Below, piece after piece: positions 54,142 through 61,284 of a stretch of 64,000 bases of DNA; position 1 is the stretch's first letter, and each line of letters starts with the position of its first letter. The DNA is from Halofilum ochraceum. GTDB lineage: Bacteria; Pseudomonadota; Gammaproteobacteria; XJ16; Halofilaceae. Below the pieces are notes generated by a model, which worked only from the letters and a program-made list of their open reading frames with translations, ran no database searches and had not been told where the DNA came from. Both the position numbers and the translations under genes were made by a program. The stretch is taken from positions 46,828 through 110,827 of the forward strand of contig NZ_LVEG02000019.1 of NCBI RefSeq assembly GCF_001614315.2, read 5' to 3'.

Positions 54142-54208
54142 GTCGGGTTAAAACCCGACCTACAGAGGTTGGCGCCCTTTCCAGACGTGGGTCGGACTCC
54201 AGTCCGAC
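54142..54208. repeat. Two family D-type hairpins between recB and recD
   Basis: Positions 54142-54163 repeat the hairpin seen at 46013-46034, and 54187-54208 are a variant (GTGGGTCGGACTCCAGTCCG). They lie in the 307-bp gap 54110-54416 that separates recD from recCB. Confidence 0.82.
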
Positions 54209-54272
54209 AAACGGTGTCGGCGTGCACTGTACGAGGAACTGCTCAAACCACGTCGGGTGTTTGTGGCGTGCC

Positions 54273-54355
54273 GCCGGCTGGCTCCCTCCGGTCGCAAGCC
54301 GGCCTACGTCGGGTTGCATCGCGTAGGCCGGCTTTTGCCGAAGGCAACAGCCGGC
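54273..54355. repeat. Family B palindromes in tail-to-tail arrangement
   Basis: The left unit starts GCCGGCTGGCTCCCTCCGGT and ends GGCCTAC; the right unit starts GTAGGCCGGCTTTTGCCGAA. The arrangement equals that at 44721-44803. Together with the family D hairpins it occupies about half of the recB-recD gap. Confidence 0.87.
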
Positions 54356-54416
54356 GTTCACCTCCCTCCCCGCCTCATACTACGGCGCGCATCGTCCCAA
54401 CCGGGAGCCACCACTC

Positions 54417-56234
54417 ATGAGCGCTCTACCCGCCGCACTCCGGGAATCCCTCGAAGGCGAAGGCCTCCGCCCGGTGGACATCGCGCTGGCCGACTGGGGT
54501 TGGCGCCACGGCGGTGAGCGCGCGGGGGCGCTCGGTCTCGCGCTGGCGAGCCACGCCATCGGACTCGGTCATACCTGCCTGCCGCTGAATGCCCTGCGCG
54601 AAGCGATCGGTTCCGCGTCCCGGCTGGTGAATGCCGATCGCTTCACGGAGGAGCTAGGCACGAACGCACTGGTCGCGCTCCCTGACGCGGATGCACCCTT
54701 GCCGCTCGTCCTCGATGGCAGACACCTTTACCTGCAGCGCTACTGGATCTACGAACGCCGCCTCGCCACGCGTCTGCGGGAACTGCTTGCTGCGCCACCG
54801 ATGCCGGTCGATACCCAACGCCTCGGGCCGGATGGTGAACTGTTTTCCTGGGACTGGACCGGGGCCGGCGAAACCAACTGGCAGGCCGTTGCCGCGTTCG
54901 TCGCGCAACGCCATCGCTTCGCCGTGATCTCCGGCGGCCCGGGCACAGGCAAGACCTACACGATCGTGCGCCTGATGCTGCAGTTGATCGAATCCGCACT
55001 CGCGAATGACGAGCCGCCGCCCGTATTCCGTCTGGCGGCACCGACCGGCAAGGCCGCCGCGCGCATGATCGCGTCCGTCCGTGCGGGTCTGTCCCAACTG
55101 CATGCGTCAGCGGAAGCTGCGCAACACCTGCCGCACGACGCCACCACGCTGCATCGCCTGCTGCGGCTGCGAAGGGGCAGCACGGAACCGGGCCATGACC
55201 GTGAACGACCGATCCCGGCGGACGTCGTGATCGTCGACGAGGCCTCGATGGTCGATCTGCCGATGATGGCCAAACTCGCCGATGCCGTTCCGGATCACGC
55301 TCGCCTGATTCTGCTCGGCGACCGCTATCAGCTGGCCTCGGTCGAGAGCGGCGCGGTACTCGCGGACCTTTGCGCACCGGCTGGCGTCAACGACTTCTCG
55401 AAGGAACAACGCGCCGAGGCCGGCGCACTGTTGCCACAGGAGGATAGCAGCACGAGCCCACCCGCACTCGCCGATCACGTGGTCACCCTGCAGACCAGCC
55501 ACCGCTTCCACGCCGACAGCCCCATCGGCCGCCTCGCCGCCGCCATCAACGCCGGTGATGCCGAGGCCGTCGCGGACGTCCTCAACGATCGCACGGGCGA
55601 AGTCCGGGCGACCTTCGATACCGAGTCCACCAGCATCCAGCGACTCGTTACCGGCCTCGCCGATGCCTACTCGGCCCTGCACGAAGCGGCAAATCCTGGC
55701 GACGCGATCGACGCGCTGGAAGACATCCGACTGCTGACGGCCACGCGCGTTGGCCCGCTCGGCAGTGAGACCATGAACCGGCGGATCGGCGCTACCCTGG
55801 GCGAACGCTACGGGTTCGATCCGGATACCCAGTGGTATCACGGGCGCCCGATCATGATCGTGCAGAACGAACCGCGTGCCGGATTGTTCAATGGCGATGT
55901 GGGCGTGGTCTGGCATGACGCCGACGGTCACACCCGCGCATGGTTCCGCACCGAGGACGGCCTGCGCTCGTTCCATCCATCGGTATTGCCGGGCCATAGC
56001 ACGGTCTACGCCATGACGATCCACAAGAGCCAAGGCTCGGAGTTCGAGGCCGTGTATCTGCTCCTGCCTCAGGGGCAGTCCCGCGTGCTCACCCGGGAGC
56101 TGCTCTATACGGCCGTCACCCGCGCCCGGAACGTGCTCGAGGCGTATGGATCACGCGAGGCGTGGCAGGCCGGTGTGCAACACCGGATCCAGCGGTATTC
56201 AGGGATTGGTGAGCGGTTGGCTGCGGCGGATTGA
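54417..56234 (+). CDS. recD: Exodeoxyribonuclease V alpha chain, RecD
   Basis: RecD is the 5'-3' helicase motor of RecBCD. The 605-residue protein has the N-terminal RecBC-contact region, Walker A ISGGPGTGKTYTIVRLMLQL (about 170-189), motif Ia LAAPTGKAAARMIASV, Walker B VVIVDEASMVDLPMMAKL, LLGDRYQLASVESGAV, and the superfamily-1B C-terminal motif TIHKSQGSEFEAVYLLLP with AVTRARNVLEAYGSREAW. GGGAG lies nine bases before the ATG. Unlike recC and recB, which overlap, recD stands 307 bp away behind a block of repeats. Confidence 0.95.
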   Translation: MSALPAALRESLEGEGLRPVDIALADWGWRHGGERAGALGLALASHAIGLGHTCLPLNALREAIGSASRLVNADRFTEELGTNALVALPDADAPLPLVLDGRHLYLQRYWIYERRLATRLRELLAAPPMPVDTQRLGPDGELFSWDWTGAGETNWQAVAAFVAQRHRFAVISGGPGTGKTYTIVRLMLQLIESALANDEPPPVFRLAAPTGKAAARMIASVRAGLSQLHASAEAAQHLPHDATTLHRLLRLRRGSTEPGHDRERPIPADVVIVDEASMVDLPMMAKLADAVPDHARLILLGDRYQLASVESGAVLADLCAPAGVNDFSKEQRAEAGALLPQEDSSTSPPALADHVVTLQTSHRFHADSPIGRLAAAINAGDAEAVADVLNDRTGEVRATFDTESTSIQRLVTGLADAYSALHEAANPGDAIDALEDIRLLTATRVGPLGSETMNRRIGATLGERYGFDPDTQWYHGRPIMIVQNEPRAGLFNGDVGVVWHDADGHTRAWFRTEDGLRSFHPSVLPGHSTVYAMTIHKSQGSEFEAVYLLLPQGQSRVLTRELLYTAVTRARNVLEAYGSREAWQAGVQHRIQRYSGIGERLAAAD

Positions 56235-56267
56235 CGCTGCCCGATGTGAGATTGCATCAGAGCGACG

Positions 56268-56367
56268 CGCGCGTTCGCCTTCGGCGAAAACGCGCCTACG
56301 GACGTGGAAGATCCGACGCGATGCCATGGATTGGCGTAGGGGCGTTTTCGGCGAAGCCGAACGCGCC
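56268..56367. repeat. Inverted pair of family C palindromes
   Basis: The left unit (56268-56299) ends GGCGAAAACGCGCCTAC and the right unit (56336-56367) starts GTAGGGGCGTTTTCGGCGAA. The pair fills most of the gap between the convergent recD and ABC operon ends. Confidence 0.85.
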
Positions 56368-56381
56368 GGTTTTTGCGCGGC

Positions 56382-56579
56382 TCAGGCGCGGCGGTCGAGG
56401 ACGCCGGTTACCGCGATCGCCATACCGATGAACAGGGCGATGTAGCCGGCGAGGCTGAGCGGTAGGTGCGCTTCCAGCAGGCCGATGACCATCGCGAACT
56501 GGAGGCCGATCGCTGCGAGCATGATGAACGCGCCGGCCACCATGCGGGTAACCGGGGTGTTGATCCTGGCGCGCGGCAT
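56382..56579 (-). CDS. Small two-helix membrane protein, last gene of the ABC operon
   Basis: A 65-residue protein with two predicted transmembrane helices (MVAGAFIMLAAIGLQFAMVI and LSLAGYIALFIGMAIAVTGV) and basic ends. The ATG at 56579 overlaps the stop of the upstream ATPase gene (TGATG), so it is translationally coupled to the transporter. I do not recognise a family; it may be a small accessory subunit. Confidence 0.62.
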   Translation of the reverse strand: MPRARINTPVTRMVAGAFIMLAAIGLQFAMVIGLLEAHLPLSLAGYIALFIGMAIAVTGVLDRRA

Positions 56580-57592
56580 CAGCGATGAAGCCAGCATGCG
56601 CTGTAGTGGCCCGGTCGCGGTTCGAAGTCCGGCGGGTCTTCGACGTCACAGGTGCCGGCCATGGCGTGTGGGCAGCGCGGGTGGAAGCGGCATCCGGGGG
56701 GCGGCGTGAGCAGGCTCGGGGCCTCGCCACCGGGTACCGGGCGCTCGTGCAGGGCGTTGTCGGCGTCCGGATCGGCGAGCGCCGTAAGCAGGGCCTGGCT
56801 GTACGGGTGCTGCGGGTTTTCGAGCAGATCGTCGACCTGGGCGGCCTCGACGATGCGACCGGCATACATCACGAAGATCCGGTCCGTGAAATGGCGCACG
56901 GTGGACAGGTCATGCGTAATGAACACGAGCGTCAGGTTGTGCTCTTCACGGATCCGGCGCAGGAGCTGCAGGATCTCGACGCGCACCGAGGCATCGAGCA
57001 TGGATACGGGCTCGTCGGCGACCAGCATCGCCGGTTCGAGTACCAGGGCGCGGGCAATAACGACGCGCTGTTGCTGACCGCCGCTCAGCATATGCGGGAA
57101 CTTGCCCATGTACGCGCTCGCCGGTGACAGGCGGACTTCCTCGAGCGCGGCCTCGATCCGGCGCTCGCGTTCGGCACGGTCACGCACGCCCTGCACCTTG
57201 AGCGGCTCAGCGAGGATGCGACCAATATCCATGAAGGGCGGCAGTGCACCGTAGGGATCCTGCTGGACGTAACCGATGCGCGCGCGGTAGGCCTTGAGTT
57301 CTTTCGCGGTCAGATCGCCGAGTGAGCGGCCCTCGAAATGCACGCTGCCATGCGACGGGCGATGCAGCCCGAGCAGCGTGCGCGCCAGTGAGCTCTTGCC
57401 GCAGCCGCTCTCGCCCACGAATGCGACCGACTCGCCACGCTGCAGATCGAACGACACCCCGTCGACCGCCCGAACGGAACCGACCCGCAGGAAGCCCCAC
57501 TGGCGCAGTTCGAACCAGGTATGCAGATCCTGGACTGACAGGATCGGGCCGCTCTGTTCCGTTGCCGGCCTGGTCGCTGCGGTTGCGGTCAT
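56579..57592 (-). CDS. Peptide-type ABC transporter ATP-binding protein (OppF/DppF-like)
   Basis: A 337-residue ATPase that powers import. Walker A is VGESGCGKSSLARTLLGL, the signature is MLSGGQQQRVVIARALVL, and Walker B is MLVADEPVSMLDAS. The C-terminal oligopeptide/dipeptide domain carries the Cys-rich region GCRFHPRCPHAMAGTC, which probably binds a 4Fe-4S cluster as in OppDF proteins. The start at 57592 overlaps the OppD-like stop by 4 bp. Confidence 0.92.
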   Translation of the reverse strand: MTATAATRPATEQSGPILSVQDLHTWFELRQWGFLRVGSVRAVDGVSFDLQRGESVAFVGESGCGKSSLARTLLGLHRPSHGSVHFEGRSLGDLTAKELKAYRARIGYVQQDPYGALPPFMDIGRILAEPLKVQGVRDRAERERRIEAALEEVRLSPASAYMGKFPHMLSGGQQQRVVIARALVLEPAMLVADEPVSMLDASVRVEILQLLRRIREEHNLTLVFITHDLSTVRHFTDRIFVMYAGRIVEAAQVDDLLENPQHPYSQALLTALADPDADNALHERPVPGGEAPSLLTPPPGCRFHPRCPHAMAGTCDVEDPPDFEPRPGHYSACWLHR

Positions 57593-58566
57593 GAGCGGCC
57601 TCCTCCGGGCGCGTGCAGCCAGCAGCGCACCTGTTGGCCCTCGTTCGGTTCGTACATGCCGGGCGGTTGATCGCATTTCCCGAAACGGGACGGGCAGCGA
57701 TCCGCGAAGCGGCAGCCGGTGGGCGGGTCCGCGAGGCTGGGTGGTTCACCCGGGATATGTTCGGGGCGTTCGCGCTGGTGCAGTCGCGGTACGCTCGCCA
57801 TCAGCATCCTGGAGTACGGGTGCGCCGGATCGCTGAAGAACGAGCGCGCGTCCGCCAGCTCGACGATCTGGCCCGCGTACATCAGGGCCACACGATCGGC
57901 GAGTTCGCTGGACGTGGCGACGTCGTGGGTGATCAGGATGAAGCTGGTGTCGAGTTCGCGCTTGATCCGCTTGAGCCGGTTCATGATGCTCGCCTGGGTG
58001 AGGACGTCGAGCGCGGAGGTCGGTTCGTCCATGACGACGAGATCCGGTTCGGTCACCAGTGCCATGGCGAGCACCACGCGCTGGCGCATGCCGCCGGAGA
58101 GTTCGAACGGATAGCGTTCGAGGAAGTCGCTGGATACGCCGACCAGATCGAACGCCTCGCGCGCGCGTGTCGCGGCCGCCTGTCTGGACCAGCCGAGATG
58201 GGTGCGCAGCGGCTCGGCCACCTGCTCCCCTACCCGCACGACCGGGTTGAGGGCGTTCATGGCGGCCTGCATGACCAGCGCGATCCGCTGCCAGCGGATC
58301 TCGCGGCGGAACAGCTCTTCGCTGTAGTTCATGGTCTCGACGCCATCGACCTGCACGCTGCCGCCGAACTGATGCACGTTGCGCGGCAGCACGCGCAGCA
58401 GCGCCTTGGCCAGTGAGCTCTTGCCGCAGCCGGACTCGCCGAGGATGACCAGCGCTTCGTTGCGCCCGACGTCGAAATCGACACCGTCGACCGCGCTGAC
58501 CGTGCCACCGCGGATGCGGTACTGCAGTGTGAGGTCGCGGACGCGCAGTAGTGGAGGCCGACTCAT
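57589..58566 (-). CDS. Peptide-type ABC transporter ATP-binding protein (OppD/DppD-like)
   Basis: A 325-residue ATPase. Walker A is LGESGCGKSSLAKALLRVL, the signature ELSGGMRQRVVLAMALV, and Walker B LVVMDEPTSALDVL. The C-terminal Cys motif is GCRFADRCPSRFGKC. It forms the heterodimeric motor with the OppF-like partner and lies two bases after the permease stop. Confidence 0.92.
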   Translation of the reverse strand: MSRPPLLRVRDLTLQYRIRGGTVSAVDGVDFDVGRNEALVILGESGCGKSSLAKALLRVLPRNVHQFGGSVQVDGVETMNYSEELFRREIRWQRIALVMQAAMNALNPVVRVGEQVAEPLRTHLGWSRQAAATRAREAFDLVGVSSDFLERYPFELSGGMRQRVVLAMALVTEPDLVVMDEPTSALDVLTQASIMNRLKRIKRELDTSFILITHDVATSSELADRVALMYAGQIVELADARSFFSDPAHPYSRMLMASVPRLHQRERPEHIPGEPPSLADPPTGCRFADRCPSRFGKCDQPPGMYEPNEGQQVRCWLHAPGGGRS

Positions 58567-58568
58567 CG

Positions 58569-59906
58569 TCAGATGCTCCGCAGGCGTGGGTTGAAGACTC
58601 GATCGAGCGCGAAACCGAGCATGGCGAATCCAAGGCCGGTCAGCATCAGGAGCAGGGCCGGTTCCAGCACCCAGTAGAAGAACCCGTGATAGAGCGCGCT
58701 CTGGTCCTGTGCGTCGTTGAGGATCTTGCCCCAGGTCGGCAGCGATGGGTCGCCGAGCCCGAGCAGCGCCAGTGAGGCCTCCAGGAACACGAACGTCGGG
58801 ATCAGCGTGACGAAGTTCGGAATCAGCACCGGCAGCACGCGCGGGATCATGTAACGCATTACGATCCGACCATTACTGGCGCCATACGAGCGCGCCGCCT
58901 CGATATAGGGCGCCTCGCGTATGGGCAGCAGCATGGCCCGGTACATCTTGATTCCGGCACTGAAGATCCCGAGCAGGATCACGACCCCGAGCATGATCCA
59001 GATACTGGTCGAATACAGCGTGCCGACCATGACCAGGATCGGCAGCAGCGGCAGGATCATGTTCACTTCGGTCAGGCGCTGGATGACGGCATCGACCCAG
59101 CCGCGGTACCAGACGCCTACGGCCGCGATCACGAGGGTAGTCACGGTCGTTCCGACGGTTGCCAGGAGCCCGAACGCCAGCGCGATCGGCGTCCCCCAGA
59201 GGAGGGCCAGCAGCAGGCTGCGGCGCTGATGGTCGGTTCCAGCGATACCGTGGACCTGGCCGTAGACGACCAGTTCGGCGTCCAGTTCGGCATCATCCTC
59301 GAACAGGATGGCATCCACCTGGAGCCGGTATGTGCCCGCCTGGACTTCGCGCTGCGACGCCGCGGCCGTGGGCTCTTCTGCGAACAGGCCGACATGCGGA
59401 AGCGCACCGAGGCGCCGCTGCAGGTCCCAGTCCTGGGATATCGAAATGCGTCGGTCGCCGGTGATCTGATGATTGCCGAGCGGGATCGTCCGGCCGTCCG
59501 GCGTGTGCCAGGTCAGGCGGATGAACGGCGCGGTGTTTTCGTAATCGGCCGACAGGAACAGATTGAGTTCGCTCGGGAAACCATCGGCCGTGTAGTCGAA
59601 CGTCAGCGGCATGGAAACGCGCTGACCGCCCTTGAAGGGCTGACTCTCAACCGCTTCATCCCGGGGCTCGACGGTGAACGTGGCGGGGGCGTTGCCACCC
59701 GTCAGACGATCCGCCCAGACGGGACCGGCGTTGACCGGGTTGCGCTCCCAGATCTCACCGCCCCGCCACTGCTCGATCGCCTGCGAATACGGGATCGTGA
59801 TGACGGTGTACAGGGACAGCAGCACCAGGAACAGGATCAGCAGTGCGCCGGCAATCGCGGACGGATACTGCCGCAGCTGATAGAGGCCCTCCGTCCAGCG
59901 GTTCAT
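58569..59906 (-). CDS. ABC transporter permease (OppC/DppC-like) with an extra periplasmic domain
   Basis: A 445-residue permease, longer than the usual 290-300. One helix near residues 17-38 is followed by an extracytoplasmic domain of about 185 residues (about 40-225) that looks beta-rich (ATFTVEPRDEAVE, FLSADYENTAPFIRLTWHTP). The BPD_transp_1 core with about five helices comes after it, with the EAA-type loop EAPYIEAARSYGASNGRIVM contacting the ATPases. The extra domain may contact the unusual substrate-binding protein. The start lies 25 bp before the 227-bp repeat element. Confidence 0.87.
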   Translation of the reverse strand: MNRWTEGLYQLRQYPSAIAGALLILFLVLLSLYTVITIPYSQAIEQWRGGEIWERNPVNAGPVWADRLTGGNAPATFTVEPRDEAVESQPFKGGQRVSMPLTFDYTADGFPSELNLFLSADYENTAPFIRLTWHTPDGRTIPLGNHQITGDRRISISQDWDLQRRLGALPHVGLFAEEPTAAASQREVQAGTYRLQVDAILFEDDAELDAELVVYGQVHGIAGTDHQRRSLLLALLWGTPIALAFGLLATVGTTVTTLVIAAVGVWYRGWVDAVIQRLTEVNMILPLLPILVMVGTLYSTSIWIMLGVVILLGIFSAGIKMYRAMLLPIREAPYIEAARSYGASNGRIVMRYMIPRVLPVLIPNFVTLIPTFVFLEASLALLGLGDPSLPTWGKILNDAQDQSALYHGFFYWVLEPALLLMLTGLGFAMLGFALDRVFNPRLRSI

Positions 59907-59930
59907 GGCCTGGCTCCTGGGACAAGTCTA

Positions 59931-60157
59931 TTAGAACCACGAATGAACACGAATGAACACGAATGAAAGTCAAAACCGCTTTGTGTCGCAGGCTGGATGG
60001 AGTGGAACGGAATCCGGCGTATGCCCGCCAGAACCATGTGCACGACCGAGAACGTTTCCGTGATATACGCGGATTCCACCTTCGGCTTCATCCGAGCTAC
60101 GGAATGAAACGGTTTTGACTTACATTCGTGTTCATTCGTGTTCATTCGTGGTTCTAA
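59931..60157. mobile_element. 227-bp element with 48-bp near-perfect inverted ends (MITE-like)
   Basis: The left arm 59931-59978 and right arm 60110-60157 match at 47 of 48 positions as inverted repeats. Each arm has the 10-base phrase GAATGAACAC-type unit repeated (ACGAATGAACACGAATGAAC). The inside carries a degenerate facing pair of family F units (GGATGGAGTGGAACGGAATC and CGGATTCCACCTTCGGCTTC). There is no open frame and no clear target duplication. It fills nearly all of the 265-bp gap between the two permease genes of one operon. Confidence 0.8.
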
Positions 60158-60171
60158 GATTTCCCTGAACA

Positions 60172-61284
60172 TCATTCCGGCCCCACCCGCACGCGTGGAT
60201 CGAGGATGGCGTAGAGGATGTCGAGGATGAAGACGGTCAGGGCCAGCAGATAGGCGAAGATGACGACGCCGCCGATGATGACCGGGGTATCGCGGTGCCC
60301 GATGGCCTGGAACAGGAGCGTGCCGAGGCCGGGCCAGTTGAATACCTGCTCCAGGATGATGGCACCGCTCCACAGGCCGATCAGCATGAGCAGGAAGCTG
60401 GTCACGATCGGCGCCAGCGTGGGGCGCAGGATATAGCGGCGTTCGACGCGGCCTTCCGGCAGGCCCTTGGCGCGTGCCATCTCGACGTAGTCCTCGCTCG
60501 AGTGGATCAGGAAGAACGTCCGCCATGAGTAGATCGAGATGAAGATCTGCGACATGAACATCGCCAGTACCGGCAGCACCATGTGCTTGAGCACCGACAG
60601 GCCATACGCGGTCATGCTCTGCGGTGGCGGCACGTCGACCATGCCGCCGGCCGGAAGGATCGGCGCGATGAACGCGAAGAACAGGATCAGGAAGATGCCG
60701 TAAAACCAGGCCGGGGCCGCCGAGGTCGGTGCGAGGCCGATCACGGCCCGGTCGGCGGGGCTGCCGTAGCGGCGCGAAAGCCGCAGCGCGATGAACACCG
60801 AACTGAAGAAGATCAGCAGGTTCGCCGTACCGAACAGCAGAATCGTTGCCGGCAGGCGCTCGCCGATGATGTCGTAGACGTCGCGTGAGCCGCGGTCGCT
60901 GGACATCTGCTCGGCGCGGCCGAGGTTCAGCCAGATGGCCTGGTTGAGGTAATCGAAACTGCGCCAGATGAACGGCTCGTCGAGGTTCAGCCGCTCGACC
61001 TCGAGCTGCACCCGTTCATTGATCAGCTCGTTGCGTTCCTGCGACGACATGTCGTTGAAGTCCGGATTCGCGCGGACCTCTTCGGCAACGGTGCTTTCGA
61101 TCTGGATGCGCCGCAGCTCGTCGACCTTGCCGCCCATGTTGGCCACGAGGATGGTGAGATACACGCCCACAACGACCGTCAGGAACAGCGCGACGATGCG
61201 CTTGGTCATGAACACCGCGAGCCGCCGCAGGTCCCGCAGGAGGCCGCGGCCCGGAACGACCGGATGCTCGGCGGACACGGCCAT
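60172..61284 (-). CDS. ABC transporter permease (OppB/DppB-like)
   Basis: A 370-residue inner-membrane permease. An N-terminal helix (IVALFLTVVVGVYLTILVAN) is followed by a charged periplasmic segment of about 100 residues, then the BPD_transp_1 core with five helices and the EAA-type loop EDYVEMARAKGLPEGRVERR. The C-terminal helix YLLALTVFILDILYAILDPR is typical of DppB. The ATG at 61284 overlaps the stop of the binding-protein gene by one base. Confidence 0.9.
   Translation of the reverse strand: MAVSAEHPVVPGRGLLRDLRRLAVFMTKRIVALFLTVVVGVYLTILVANMGGKVDELRRIQIESTVAEEVRANPDFNDMSSQERNELINERVQLEVERLNLDEPFIWRSFDYLNQAIWLNLGRAEQMSSDRGSRDVYDIIGERLPATILLFGTANLLIFFSSVFIALRLSRRYGSPADRAVIGLAPTSAAPAWFYGIFLILFFAFIAPILPAGGMVDVPPPQSMTAYGLSVLKHMVLPVLAMFMSQIFISIYSWRTFFLIHSSEDYVEMARAKGLPEGRVERRYILRPTLAPIVTSFLLMLIGLWSGAIILEQVFNWPGLGTLLFQAIGHRDTPVIIGGVVIFAYLLALTVFILDILYAILDPRVRVGPE

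Noticed and set aside
59931..60157. A complete insertion sequence
   Set aside because: It is only 227 bp, has no transposase frame and no clear target-site duplication; a MITE-like or REP-type element fits better.
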